Shown piece by piece: positions 1-14,100 of a stretch of 64,000 bases of DNA. A model generated the notes under the pieces. That model ran no database searches. It saw only the letters and a program-made list of their open reading frames with translations, and had not been told where the DNA came from. Made by a program: the position numbers and the translations under genes. The DNA is taken from NCBI RefSeq assembly GCF_041296385.1, contig NW_027184085.1:54589109-54653108 (forward strand), in the 5' to 3' direction. Every line of letters starts with the position of its first letter. The stretch's first letter is position 1. Source of the stretch: Aphelocoma coerulescens. Its lineage: Eukaryota > Chordata > Aves > Passeriformes > Corvidae.

Positions 1-2295
1 TGTAAGCAGGGACCTTACAAAGATACTTTCACGTCTCAAAAGAGAAGTGGCATCCCAATGAAGATTCAGTTAGGTCAGACACAGATTTTTGTGTCTAGGT
101 GTCCATCTGAGCACTGTGGCATATACTGAATTATTCTTCGTTAAATTTCATCGCTAGTAAGGGGACATTAATCTGAGAGTTTTCAGATATTTCTTTGCCA
201 TTTTATTAGCAAAGTCTTCAAGAATGTATGTAGGTATTATTTAGTCCTTTTTTAATTCTGGAAAATCTGAGAGGACCTGCATCTGTTAGGAGAGAAATTT
301 TTGCAATGGTGGAGTGCAGGGAACTTCTGCAATTTCTACTTCTCAAACCACCTGTTCTGTCCTTTGCTTTTGCTAATACTTTGGCTAGTTCTAATGTTCA
401 AGAACCAGCAAGGGCAAGGTAGATGGCATCAGTGGAGATGGAAGATGAGTAAGAAACATGATGCTTTGGGTTGTAGTACATGCAGCCTAGAGCAATTAGT
501 GAGTGACGTTGGGATGTCTGAAACCAGGAATGGAAATGATTTGGTGTTATTGCAGAAGGCTATGGAGGGAGACTATGGCTCAGAGAAGAACAGAACTTAT
601 TTTGTACGAACACAAGTTTTGATTCTGAGAGACATAGAATTTACTTTGTACACAGGTTTGCTGAAGAATTTATGAAGAATACTCACTTTCCACTTGAAGA
701 CTGAGGGTGGAGATGTGTTTTGTATTAACAAGACAGTGCAGCAAGACATTTCTGATTCAACACTAGTGCATCACTATGAATACAGGAACAAAGAGTTCCA
801 TGAAAAAAAAATCCAACCCCTATATATAAACTGTGCAGAATGCAGAGTAGTAAGTAGAGATGCAAAATGAAAAGTCATCTAAATGTATTGACTGGGGTTG
901 TTGCTTCTGTCCGAGATGTGGCAGGTTACATTCTGTGTGTACCATCACAGTGCCTTCATGTATATCCATCGCTGAGCTTGCCTGAATGCTTGTTTTACGT
1001 GTACAGGCATTTTCAGAGTTTGGAAGGGAAACAGTTTGTCTATAAGCACCTGTGCTCTCGTAGTCAGAGTGCCGCTCACTGTTCAAACAGTGGTAGTCGG
1101 CTTAGCCTGGTAAGGGCAAAGATCTAGTTCTGTTCCTGTGCTCTTGTCACAGGAAGGCGTAAGCAGGATTGCAGCCTTTTGCAATTGTCACCTAATGTGT
1201 TGACTTTTGTTCTGCTCTTAGTGTGGACTTCCCTGTTGGTTACAGGTGTTTATATAAGGCTCTATCTGAGCATGACCATTATAAAATGGAGCTCAGCTGG
1301 GGCTTGTTTGATACTGATGTAGAGCTCTTAGTGGAATATTTTAAGTACTTCTCTGCAATTAGAAGTAGTAGGACCTCTCCCTTTTCCCCCTTTTTTCTGT
1401 CTGCAATGGTGTAAATTTAAATTATGTGGTAGCCAAGATCCTCATGTAAGATTTGTGGATTAGGAGCTGTTAGATGAGCATCAAAATGTTACAAAACTTC
1501 GAGCTGAAAGGAGTCTCTCACACCTCAGGAACTGACAGTTTTGACTAGATTTAGCTCTACCTTCTAAATCACTGTTTATATGTAAAAAAAAGTGTCAGCC
1601 TCGCACATTCCAAAGAAGTGCAAACAAGAAAAAATAGTGCCATTTTTAGAGGTGCATATAAAGCATACAGAAAGGCAAAATTAATCCTTTTTGTAATTAT
1701 TTCAAGCCCAGTGGAACCGTGCCAAGAATGAAAGTAGTGCACGAAAAATAATCACATCAAAAGAAAGTTACAAAGCTCATACTTAAACAAAGTTATTCCA
1801 AGAACATCAGATAACTGCTAATCAGTCTGTATTTGTAGTTTACATGCGAAGATTGATGACTCTTGGCTAAAGTGACTGCTTGAAGCAGTCTCCATGGACA
1901 TATGCTGCTGGACAAGTGATCAAGTGGACACTTAAATATGTGTAGCGGTGAGACAGTCTCTGCTCTTTGTGTTGTACTGAAGAGTTCAGAGTCCACTGAT
2001 GACTCTTTAGGTCCCATAATTGATACCTATTCCTGCTCTAGTAGATGGACTAAAAATAATAATTGCTGAGATACATAATTACAAAAAAGATAGCACTTTT
2101 TTTTTTAAAAAGTTGCTAGAGCCTGGCTTATTTAGAAGAATAAAATTAGATCACTGTAGTTTTAACTATCAGAAAAAGGAAGCTATTGGCCTGATTAATC
2201 ACCTGGTCTTGCAGCATGGATTTGCCAGCCCACTTCCACCTTCAAATATCTTCATCCAAATGCTGTTAAATTATAATATAATGTTTTGGGGGCTG

Positions 2296-2341
2296 TATTC
2301 TAGAAATCTAGCTAGACTTTTTTATTCTAGAAGTCTAGCTA
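2296..2341. repeat. 27-bp tandem duplication
   Basis: A 19-base motif beginning TATTCTAGAA and ending TCTAGCTA occurs at 2,296-2,314 and again at 2,323-2,341 with one mismatch, a spacing of 27 bases. It looks like a small local duplication inside the intron. Confidence 0.7.
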
Positions 2342-2930
2342 ATGATTAGTTATCTTTACGATATTGTAAGGGAGTTCTGTTTAAAAGCAGGACAGTAGCA
2401 TAAAGAGGACAAATTTAGCCTTGGCAGACTAGTCATATAATTGCTTTTATCATCTGGGTGCGCAGCATGACAAACAAATTTTTAAAAAAGAAATGAATCC
2501 GTAGTACTAACAACTCTAATACAAGAGTTGTTTATGAAGCTGTTCCTACGAGAGGCATTTATCAAGGTAGTAATTTTTGCAGAACACAGAAATGAAAATG
2601 CATCAATTATTACTGTATCTTTAGCTTTTCACTGTGCTTAAGAAATGTACCTATTACCATTTCAGGACTTCACATGTATTTTCTTTAGTGAAAATTCCTT
2701 TCAGACACAGAAAGCTCATGCCAGCCTTTTTGTATAACCAGCAATGGACTTGTCACATGCAGGTTGTCCTAAATATTAAGTGTTTATCAGAACAGCTATG
2801 CATGCAAAAGATTAGGCTGCTGCTTTCTTTGATGTCAGGGCTTATTTCCTCTTTTCAGCGTGGAGTTCCTCTGAGTGGGAAGTACGTGCAGCACAAAGGG
2901 ACATCTCCTGGCAGCACTGTAACTGGAGAT

Positions 2931-2954
2931 ACATATATATATATATATATATAC
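2931..2954. repeat. (AT)n microsatellite
   Basis: About ten uninterrupted AT dinucleotides lie inside the KIAA1958 intron. This is a simple repeat, probably length-variable. Confidence 0.9.
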
Positions 2955-4029
2955 TTCTTGGAGCAGGCTATTCATGAGTATTCATACTGAAAGTAGGTTG
3001 GTGTGGTAGATGTTTAGGGATGGGCTTTCAGGTGCATTCCTGCAATAAAAGCTGCATAGGCCTATTGATCCTCTGTAACAGAGGAAGGTGGAGGAATGAT
3101 AGTTTCCATGCAATCTGTGAAAATTATTTGCCTGTAGCTAGGAAGGAAAGAAAAGGACTATTGCAGCAGGCCCCAGCAGTTTTTAAGGATTCATTTTGTA
3201 GAGCATGCCAAGTTCAGCTGACAAACAGTTGAGAATATTCACTCGGATTCTGAAGAGAGGAATTATTCTCTATTTAAATATATATTTTTCATTCAAAGTA
3301 CCATTGCACAAACAGTATTAAGGAAGATGGCGTGTCATACCAGAAGACAAACTGCCCATTTCAATGAATGGTTGTGTTCTGGAGCATCACCATTCATTTC
3401 AGACCTAGAAATGTACCCTGTCCACCATTACCCTAACATGGAAGGCTGAAAAGCAAAAAATAGGATGCACAAGTGAAAAGTAGAAAGCAATTAATTTTTG
3501 CAAACCAACATGACTGAGATGCTATGTTCTCCCTTTCTCTAAAGGTGTCTTAAATAGATAACTGTTTTGTGTGAAGTGCTCTGTTTTATGATACTGGTGT
3601 ATAAAAGAAGAAAATAAAGCCTCTGCTGGCTCCAGCTCTCCTGCAAACATATGGGAAAAAACAAACAAAATTGGACACATCTGTACTGAACATCACTTTA
3701 ATTTTAGGAAATAGATTATTTAACACGGTGCTTTTAATCAGAGATTGTTCCTCTGTGTGATCTTTGAAATTGTTTCATTTTGGAGCTATTTTCAGCTTAT
3801 GATTTGTGAGTCTTTAAGAAAAGAGAAACAAGGCAGAGTCAGATTGGGATCTGCAGAGGAGATGCAGCACAGCAGCCAAGAGGGATGCTGACCCTGGAAA
3901 GGCTTCAGACACGCTCTTCCCTTTTGCACTTCAGATGGGATGCTGGGACAAAAAGGGAACACAGGGCTTGGTGGTTTAGATCAGGACACTTTCTGAGAAT
4001 GATTTTCCACTTTGTGTGAGGCTGGTACT

Positions 4030-4552
4030 TCACTAACCAGGGCCAAGAAAGTGATCATTCCCCTGTTTTGGGCACTGGTGAGTCCACACCGCAAATCCTG
4101 TGGTCAGTTTTGGGCTCCTCACTCCAAGAAAGATTGAGGTGCTGGAACATGTCCAGAGAAGGGAAACAAAGCTGGGAAAGGATCTGGAACCTAGACTGAT
4201 GAGGAGCAGCTGAAGCAACTGGGGTTGTTCAGCCTGGGCAGCCAGGTAGGTGTTGGTCTCTTCTCCCAGGCAAGTGACAAATGAGAGGAAATGGCCTAAA
4301 GCTGCACAAGGGGAGGTTGAGGTTAGGAAAAATTTCATCATCAAAAGGTTTGTAAAGCATTGGAACAGGCTGACCAGGGAAGTGGTAGAGTCATCATCCC
4401 TGTGAAACTGTTCAAAAAAATGTGTGGATACGGTGCTTGAGGACATGGTTTAGTGGTGAACATGGTGATTGTAATAGGTGGATGGTTGGTCTTCATATCT
4501 TAAAGGTCTTTTCCAACCTTAGCAATTCTATGAGTCAATGATTCTATACCTA
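4030..4552 (+). mobile_element. CR1 LINE, 3'-end fragment
   Basis: The stretch follows the last part of CR1 reverse-transcriptase ORF2 and its 3' UTR in plus orientation: the segment around 'gtcagttttgggctcctcac', then 'gtccagagaaggg', then 'gtgttggtctcttctcccag', then the terminal 'ttttccaacct' and the short ATTCTATG-like tail near 4,525-4,552. It is 5'-truncated, as is usual for CR1. It also lacks a block inside the element: the sequence jumps at about 4,230-4,240 from the 'ggggttgttcagcctgg' region directly to the 'aggtgggtgttgg' region. It is decayed, with no intact frame. Confidence 0.88.
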
Positions 4553-7500
4553 CAGAAGGACTACTTCACATATGTTTTCAATATCTAAGATTTTAGTAGC
4601 AGTAGACCTTGGGAATAACTGTTTCGCCTGTCTCAGTGATGGGAACATGGCATTTTTTGCATAAACTGTTCTGTGAAGCCACTACTCATTTCTCTGATTT
4701 TCTTCATACCTAAATTATATCCCTCTTAGTGAGTCTTCTTCTGTCATGTCATCTTCTTTTTGTGTTTGCAATGAACTTAAAATCTGCTTGAGCATGAAAC
4801 AAACCAGTAAAAATATCTGAGTATATATTCTATCTCTCCAAGAAAGACAGAAATTTGGAATACAGAAATTCTTGTTTGAATTTTTCCAGAAAAGAAAACA
4901 CAGGCATGATGATATTTTAGATATTTTATCATGGCTGGCACAGCACTGACCAGTGCTTGCTAAAACATTCAGATCCTGGAAGCACTGAAACATAATGAAA
5001 TCTATCTTTGTTTGATAAAGTATGCTTAAATGAAGCATATGCCCATTCCAGGAAGTGTTGAAACAGGCTATTAAATCAAAGCCTCAAGAGAGAGAAAATG
5101 GAATGCCTGCTTTCTGTGATGAATCTTTCTTGCTGGGGTGCTCCACAGAGTGGTCACAGAAGAGCTGCTTTCAGCATTGGGTGTTTTGAACAGCTTGAAT
5201 GTGCTGGTGGCCTCTGTGGAACGTTTGGGCAGGGCTGTGTTTTCATTTCCCAAATGAGTCTGCTTTTCTCTGGGCCGTGCTGCCCTTTAAAAATGGAAGG
5301 ATGCTGCAGATCACACAAATGTGTTAGACACAGCAGTTCCCAGGTCATGGTTCCCACTGAATGCTGCCCCTGGCGGGAGCTGGGAGCAGCGCGTCTTACA
5401 AAAAGTGGTGCTGAGGACCTTGTGGAGTCTGATTAAAACTTCCTGTTATTAAAACTTTGCTTAATTATGCATTGATCATTAAGTGCATTGGCTGCATCTT
5501 ACTTCTGATATATACCTGTTAATCCCTTTAACTCAAATTGAACAGTAAATGCGCATACACACACAGAAATTCTGCATGTGTTCCTGTTGATGGAACTGAG
5601 GGTGACTATCGCAGTGACACTGTGATCTGCTGTAGCTTTTCATTAACTAGGTCTTCATGATGAAAACATCACTTGAAACAACAATGGATTAATAATATTT
5701 AGTCAATTGCTTTCTGCTTTGTACTTGGAAAGGAAAAATTGAAAGAAAAAAGCTGGTCTTCCGTTTTGTTCAGAGAAGGAGAAAATGTATTCTGAGCTGT
5801 TCTACCCCAGGTCACATCACCCCAGTGCAACAGCTGAATGTGCTGTATTACTGTATTATTTCAACCAGGAAACCTGTACCCAAAGATTGAGCCTGTGAAA
5901 AAAAAAACCCGATGTTCAGCTCTGACCGTTGAATAGCTCGTTTCGATTTTCTATTTACACTCACTTCTGTTTTCACTGGGTATATGCCTAATCTCTGCTT
6001 TCCTACAGTGACTGGTCAAAGATAGCAGTATGAATGAGCCAGAGAAGCACTGATGGTTTTTTATGGGAGTAATTTCATCCTGTCCACAACTTGGAGCACT
6101 ATTCTGATTGTTATGGGCTCTATCCTTCAGTCATGTTGATGTGCCAGCTTATGGAGATATTTTCTGTCCTTTGCTCCTAGCAGATGGAGCATTGCCACTT
6201 CTTTGGGACTTCATTTCTCGCATGACTGTAAAGCCAAGAAAACAAAATAACAGACAGGGACAGTATTCTTAGCATTACAGAACAACATTCATGCCTATAT
6301 GCTGATAGACGTTTTGGTTTTTGTTCAAAAATTTCATTTTATTTTTCCTCTCTGTATAAAGAATTGGCTTTATGCCTCTGTTTTCCCTCCCCCATTTAAG
6401 ATAGTACTCAGAAAACTTACAGTTTGACAATAACTTGTCCCATTTGCCATTCACTTACAGAATTGTTGAATGCATCAGACTGTTTATTGTGCTAGTGCAT
6501 ATTAAAATAACCATGTATATGTATAACACATCCATAATTATATCCATTAAACTGTACCCCATGTGACCTCTTAGATTAATTGGTTTGTGTCAGTTTTGGC
6601 ATGAACTCATTCAGTAGCAGGGGAACTGGTTGTTCATGTCCTATATAGAAGAACAAATTATTTGTATGGAAATAACAAAACATTCCTGACAGGAAAATTC
6701 TGGCAGTGTAAATACAGAAGAGAAATAATAACAGTATTCTGAGCAGCAGAGCAGGTAAGTAATTTTTGTATGCTCTCCTGAGTGTGTACATAGCTAGAAA
6801 ACATCTGAAACTCCTCATTTCATTTAAAGAGACTTTACTCAATTAGAGCTGCAAAATGTGACTAAATATTTACTCAGTCAAACTATGATAAATTAGGTTT
6901 AAACATGTATTCAAGGACAGAAAGAAATGAGTTGTGCTATGAACAACAGTCCAGTTCTTGATGAATGTGCTTCTCTTGCAGGTTTGTCTCCTCACTGTGC
7001 AAAATTTCCAGCTGCTCCTGCACCTCTTGGGAGTCCTTGTCTTGGCAAATGCCTAGGAGTGCCATGGTTAGTCTAGAATAAAGTGGTCTTCGGTCAGCCA
7101 GGGTGTGTGAGCAGCTGCCTAGCAGAGCATCTAACGCTTGAGGGCTGTCCTCCTCCTGCAAGCTGGGATGTATTCATGTTGCTGCCCTCTGCCCAGCTTT
7201 GAGTCTTCCCCAACCTTTACATTTTAAACTTCTGTCCCTTTAATGTGATGAAAGTTGTGTTTGTAAAGGTTAAAATAAAGTTCATGGTTGTCATTTTTTT
7301 CTGGAGTGTGAGGAGGAGAGAAACAGAAAAGCAGGCTAAAAATCTACCTTAAAAGCTATTTCACTTGAAGTGTTAGACTTCATTCTCTCTCGAGAACTGT
7401 GTAAAGAGCCGCTCCTCAAATACTACTTTCTGAGCCAGCAAAGAGAAAAGAAATATGTGTGTTAAAAGTGTACATGGAAATTCCTTATGAGGTTGTAAAT

Positions 7501-8049
7501 TGTGAGCTCTTCACAGAGTTTGTGCCCTTCATAGCTTGCTTCACTCCTACTGGACAATATACAGTGAAAGGAAAGGTAAAAACACATTGGTCTGGCTGGG
7601 CAAAATCACCAGCACAGAATTTCAGAAATGATACATCAAGGTCACTAACAAGGCAGTTGGAATACCTTGCTAAATTAAAGAAAAAATACTGAAATGCAGT
7701 TCTTTGGGGTGCATGTGCTGCAATCTGTATTACCAGAAGTAAATGGCACGAGCTGCCAACACATTCCCACTTACATCTGCAGTAGATAGTTCAGCCAGAA
7801 CAGAAGAGGGTTCTTTTTGATTCACTACCAATGGCACTTCAATAAAATAGAGGGAAAAATGTCTGCAGCCTTTAATAAGCAATTTATCAACCAAGTGCTG
7901 TCAGCCTGTGTAGAGAGTTTCACAGTATGATTTATTATGTTAATTACAGTCATGTGGGCCTCATGCTCTTAAGTCTGAAACTGCTCACATTCTCAGCTTG
8001 ATTTAAGAATATGCTTTGGCCAAGACTTAAAGTGCAGCTTATTATGATT

Positions 8050-8074
8050 AATGTAATAAAATATTTATTACATT
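8050..8074. repeat. Perfect short inverted repeat
   Basis: Two 11-base arms (AATGTAATAAA and its reverse complement) flank a 3-base centre. In AT-rich DNA this can arise by chance; no function is implied. Confidence 0.8.
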
Positions 8075-11000
8075 CTCCTTTTCTTTGTTTCTCTGCTTGC
8101 TGCCCCAGTTAGACTGACTCATTTTGAAACACTGATATAAATTAGATTTCAGATGATGAGGATTCTCATCTGGTTTTAATCTCTCTTTGGTGTTGTTTTT
8201 TTCATATCCTTTGTTCTTATTCTCTCTTCTCTCCCCCTCATCTGTATTTCTCTCCCATATTTCCCAGTTCTGCTTCTCAGCTGCTGTCTAGAGTGAATCA
8301 AAAGCAGGCAAACTTCATAGCCCTGGCTCATCCCTTCCAGACCTCTTGCGCTGCTTTCTCAACTATGCTTATTAAAGGTTTTCTTAAATGTGATTACATT
8401 AAAACTGGTGGTACACTGTAGCTGAGAACATGCTGAACCTCTGGTGATGTGAAATAGCACATTTTACATGTTTTACATTAAAATTCTTGTTAGAGAAGAC
8501 TGAACTGTAAGGGGATACATGGGCCCCATTTCTCATTCTTCTTCCACAGGGCTTTCAGTTGCAGAGGGGCACAAAATTCCACTGTGCCAAATATTCTGAA
8601 ATTATATATAAATTTATACCTGTGATTTTGTGCAAACCAGCCCAGTAGTTAAATTTCTGGCTGAGCAATCACTGCTTCTGAGATCTGTTTACACATCTAT
8701 AAATCTGATTTTCTCTGTAGGAACATGGAAAGGTGGAAACCTTTCTGGAAATATAGATTCTTGGTTTTGTTACGTAAGAAATGGATTCTTGCTCTGAGAA
8801 TTGTAAACTTAATTCAATAAAGGAGGTGTGTCTCAGATCTTTACAGTTTTTTCGCTCCGCATTTTTTATTTTTCTTCTTGTTTTTTTTCCTCTTATCAGC
8901 TTTTGAATCAAGTCACTGTATACATATAAATTTTATTCAGTTCCACCTTCTATACATATAATGACTTAGTCCAGTTAATTTTTACATAAGCAAATACTTA
9001 AATACAGGAACACCAATCCATAACACACTTAAAATATGCTTTGTTAAATTGGAAACTTACTAGGGAGAAAAACTGATACTCTGCTGAGGATGTGTATGCA
9101 GCACTTTCCGGACTGGCGCTAAGCCAGGTCCTCTTTGAAAACAAGTGCATCCCTTCTGCTGTGCATCACCCAGCTTCCAGTACTCAGGCTAGTGTAGACC
9201 ATTACAATCATTCCTTTAATTCTTTCTGCCACAAAGCATTAAATAACTAACATACTTTGAAAGGGCAAAATTTCATTATGTTGCTAAGAAGTCCTGAGTA
9301 AAAAAAAAAAATGTTTTCCAGGGTTAAATATTTAGTCTTAAGAAAATAACTCTTTTCTTTAGCTTTAAACTGAAACCAGTACCTGCAGTTTTCTAATGGT
9401 GTTAGCCATTAGTTGTTTGGAAATCATTAAAATATTATACGGCTGAATACAAATATGCATGCTCAATACACAGCTGACATTAGCTTCACGTTATAGGTAA
9501 TGTTTTCCTACTTACCAACTCCAGCAGCACTCCAATTTCACCAAACTACCTGATTTGTTTAACCTGAGCTCTGAAAAAGTAGAAATTGTATCTTAGAAGT
9601 GAACATTGTTGAAGGAAGTTTAGTCAGTTACTTTGACAGGTGGAATGGGGTTTCACTTTATTTTTAAAGTTTTCTAATGGTTTTGTGTTTGTAGTGTATA
9701 GAACTCTAAGTGTGGCTTTTATATCCTCCACCTCTATGAAGAGTCGAGTCCCCGAATGTCAGTTATATAAGGGTCCAAATAATTTGTTTTTATATACCTC
9801 CTGTAAAGATAATAGCTATGGAAATAAGAGTGGGATGAAGCATAGCAGGTAGACCTGGTGATGGTTGCAGGCTTGGTTACAATCCAGGTGACTGACTTGG
9901 AATGGGCCAGATAAAATAGCAGATTCCACTCCAGCTGCCAGCTGAGTGTATATTGCCTGTACATCACCTAAGTACCAGATATATGGGTTTCTTAGTACTC
10001 CTGCAAAATATTTTCTGTTTCTGCTGTTCTCCATGCTGTGTCTGAGCTTTAGCATCCTGCTGTGCAGTGTTGCAGTGTTGGGTAAGCCTGGGAGAGCTGG
10101 AATTGGTGTATTTCTTCCTGTCAAGTGGAGGTGGAATCTGGGTAAATATCTCACTGTGGTGGTACAGAGGAAATACATCCCATTTTGCATTGCAGCAGTT
10201 CATGCCAGTGCATCTCAGAGCAGCTGCAAAAGGAGGTAGGTAACTGTATGGCCTCATACCCCAGAAATGCCACTGTTAGTTGTTCAGTGGAAGAAGGGAA
10301 ATGAAAGTTAAAACTGGAATGCACCACTTCTGTTTTCCACTACCATGACAAAAGCAAAACCAAAAAACTAGATTAAGTGAGCCAATGGGAACATTTTTTA
10401 TTTAGAAAATGCATTTTTAGAACCTTTGTGCTGGAATGGCTCAGATGTCATGTACATCAGGTAGAGAAGGAAGATGGCTTTGTAAAAATTGGAGTTCCCA
10501 GGGTGCTGCTGTTTTGCACTGTTCATTAGCAATCGCTAGTACCTCTGCAAAAAGACGGTGACCCAGTCAGTCATAGGAGAACGTAACTTCTTACTCCCTT
10601 ATCATGGCTACAGATTTTCTGACATCTGAGTACTGTGCAGAAGTCCCATTAATATCGATGTGTATTTTATTGTTTTCTTTGCCAGCAGCCAGACTGCATC
10701 TCAAATCTGTTCAAGCTGTTGAGAGAAAGAGAACACAAACTGGAAATCAGCACTAGTGTTTGAATGAGCATTCATTATCAGACCTTCCTATACCTTGCAA
10801 AAATTGTTCAGATGACTAAAGTTTATTTTAGTGACTTTACGTAATGGAGATACCATTGAATAAATATTCCCATACTCATTTGCTTGCAGTCTATGTCCTT
10901 TTTTCTTTGTCATAATCTTAAGCTTTTTAATTTTAGAATCATAAAACATTTTGCTGATAATTTCCTTGGAGAAAGTTAACTGAATAGAAGTATAATTTTT

Positions 11001-11097
11001 TTTGCCAAAAACATAGTGTCATTCATAAGGGGATATTAATTAATTAATTTCTTTCATACTACAGATTTTACATGCTAATGAAAGCCTTTTCTGAGAA

Positions 11098-11117
11098 TGT
11101 TAAACTGGAGTTTAACA
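11098..11117. repeat. Palindrome in a GTTTAAC cluster
   Basis: Two 9-base arms, TGTTAAACT and its reverse complement, surround a GG centre. Further TTTAAC or GTTAAA words follow to about 11,182. It could be a homeodomain-type binding cluster or chance; only the sequence pattern is certain. Confidence 0.6.
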
Positions 11118-14100
11118 TATTAAATGTTAAAATAGAGTTTAACTTAGTGTAGTGGGAACAGGGAACTTTAACTGTTAAACAGAATTTAGTAACAACATCA
11201 GAGGGGTAGGGCAGAAATTCAAGAAAAAATACAGATGCACTTTCGTCTACTTATTCTCAGGATGTTTCTGCAAATGTTTAGAGGCGCTTCTGCTGTGGAC
11301 ACCTTCTGTGCTTACCCTCACCCTCATTTTTGGCAGCAAGTCATGAGAATGCTGGGTTATTCTTGTGATATGGTGAAAATCAGCTTTCTAAGATTTGCAT
11401 GCAGAAATATTCTGGGATGCTGTGGTATGACAGTGGTATTCAGCTGGTTCTGACAGGGAAGCAGTAGCACGGCTTCCAGGAGGGCACATCTGTCAGAGGC
11501 ACATGCAGCTGTTCCCCATTGTGACTTGACCATAACTCCTTTGAACAACAGAATGACCTCTGCTCACGGAGACTGTAGATTTGAGGGTCTTGTTTGTGTA
11601 TAGATACCTTCTTGAAACAGGAGGGGACAGGAGAAAAAGGTAGGAGCAAGCTGTGGTCTACTTGAACTGTTTTAGTGGGCTGCATATTGCCACAGCCTGA
11701 AGGTTGGATATCGCTGCTTTTCAGTGATTGCAAAACACAGGCAACAGCCAACCTGCAAGGTGCTGGGGAGTGGAGAGAGGACACTTAGCTCCAGCATAGA
11801 GATACATGGTGTTTCGTGTGTGGTTAACTAGGCTTTTCACTTGAATGAAAGAGTATCAGTGGAAGCAGGCCTGCTGCAGAGGAATTTCCTAGTCAGGACA
11901 CAAATTTGGCAGAGAAGACTTTAGCTGGTGATGTGATTACCACCAAGAAAACCCACCTTACTTTTAATGTACATCTGTGACATCTCACTGCTTACCATAT
12001 GCAGAGTTTAAGACTGTTTGCAATAATAACTCTGGTTTTTGACTCCCACTGATGCCACAAATGTTCTCTGAACATTAACAATCTGTATCTGTCTATCATG
12101 AAAGCAAGTGCCTTTTCCCCCTGCCATATGTAATTACAGAGGTTATGTCCTTTTCAGGGAGTCCAAATGTGTGTATGTGTGTGAGCAGTTATTAAAACAA
12201 GCCTGAGTTTGATAACTGTGCTGATAATATTAAGTCTTGGCTGCGTTAAGATCAGATTAAGAAAAGATCAGAAAACAGCTGTTGCTCTGTGGGAGAGATC
12301 ATCTGATGGTCATGGGCTAGCCTGGGACATCCCGCTCCCACTAGGTTGTCTGTTTAATCTCTCCCTGGTCACTTTATCTCTTTCGCTACATTTGAACTAG
12401 AACATCTTAAGTACTTATCACTTTTTCAAACTCATGGTTGGGAGTTTACCCTGGACCCCCCAGTAAGGTGGGTTTTACTGTCTTTTTCTGCCACACTCTG
12501 GTTTTCTTGGAAATGAAAGATGTGGGATATGATAAAAAACACAAGAGCTATAACCAGGTCCTTTGTGCACTGATGTAGCTCAGGGGACAGGACCTCAGGA
12601 AATGCATCTCTAAATCAATTCATTTTTTCATGCTTCTGGTTGTAGTCTGTAAAACAGGGGTAACAGCACTACTAGTTCCAAAGACTGCATTATGACAAGG
12701 AAAAGACACTAAGGAGAGCTTGGCTTCATAGATCAATGATGACAATAATTTCTGGTTGATTGGTTCTGACCAACCAGCTGAGAGAAATTAGATCATAAAG
12801 CAAGAGTATTTGTATTCCTAAAGCCTAACAACAGAGACATACAGAAGACTATAAGAAAGGTGAAAACATCTATAACACCTCCCCATTCTTTATTGCCATC
12901 AATTTGTAGCTTGGGGACGTTCTGATACAGAGGTGTTCTCTTGTATTGAGGAGCACTTTGTGGCATTTTTTTCTGTGCTTTTACCCAGTTTTGGAACCCA
13001 TGCACACTGAAGAGTTGATGATGCTATTAGCAGTGGAGGTCCAAGAGCAAACAGGTTTATGTTTGCAGTAGTCAAGGAACTAATGTAGATCCCCACCAGT
13101 GTTTCCAGTAGTTTCCACCAGCTCCACAGAACAATCAAAAGAGCTTTGGTCTCTATTCAGCAAGATGCAGCAAAGTGAGACAAAACAAACATCTGGGAAC
13201 TGTTACATGGGAAACACCCCACGTTTGTGCCATGGTGCATGATACATTGCCAATATCTGAGCAGTCTCATAGGAAGAGGATAATCCACTATTGCTACTTC
13301 AGCCTGGATTCACAGCCAAAGTGAATGTAGCTCTCCTGATGTGGCCGCATGAAAACCTTACCCATTATTTTTTAACATTTCCCACCTGCCTTGTGAAGTA
13401 ACACACAACACACCACTGCAGGAATGCAGTGTTTCTGGGGTACTATTTTGCTCGTGAAAGTTGGGAGGATCTTTAATTCAGCATGGGTTTTATAATTGTT
13501 AGCTGCAGATAGGGCAATTTCCTTTGCAGATTAAGGAAAGATGCTGTAATGTAAATGACTGACTGGGTGTCACTGCTGTGTTGTGACAGGCTACTCTCTA
13601 AGAAGAAGTGATTGATGACATTTATAAAACTGAGCCATTATATGTGCTGTTTGTATTGAAATGGAACTTAGGATGTGGGCTGTCAGTCAAAGCACTGATT
13701 ACTTACACAGTTCTATAATAAGTGGTGGTGGGTGCAGTGAACAAAACACCAGAGTAAATGTTTGTTTTGGAGCTTTAAATAGGCCTGTCTCTTTGTTTCC
13801 AGCCTGCATCTAGCCATACTAAAAGGATCTATTATGTACATTGCCTGAAGCGTGAGGCTTCATTGCAGGCTGCTAGGAGTGCTTTGATACTGACATCAGT
13901 ATTAAAGTGAGTTTCTGAATCAGGAAGGTGACCTTTCTTTTTCCCCTGGAGTACAGTTCAAGCAAACCTCAGTGCTTTGTGGCACCATTCTTTTCTTGCC
14001 TACAGAAGCCCCCAAAGGCCTCAGTTGCGGATGGCCACTTCTCTGTGCTTTACAGAGGATTTAAGAAATCCCTCTAAACGGGTGAGTGCTGTGGATGCAG

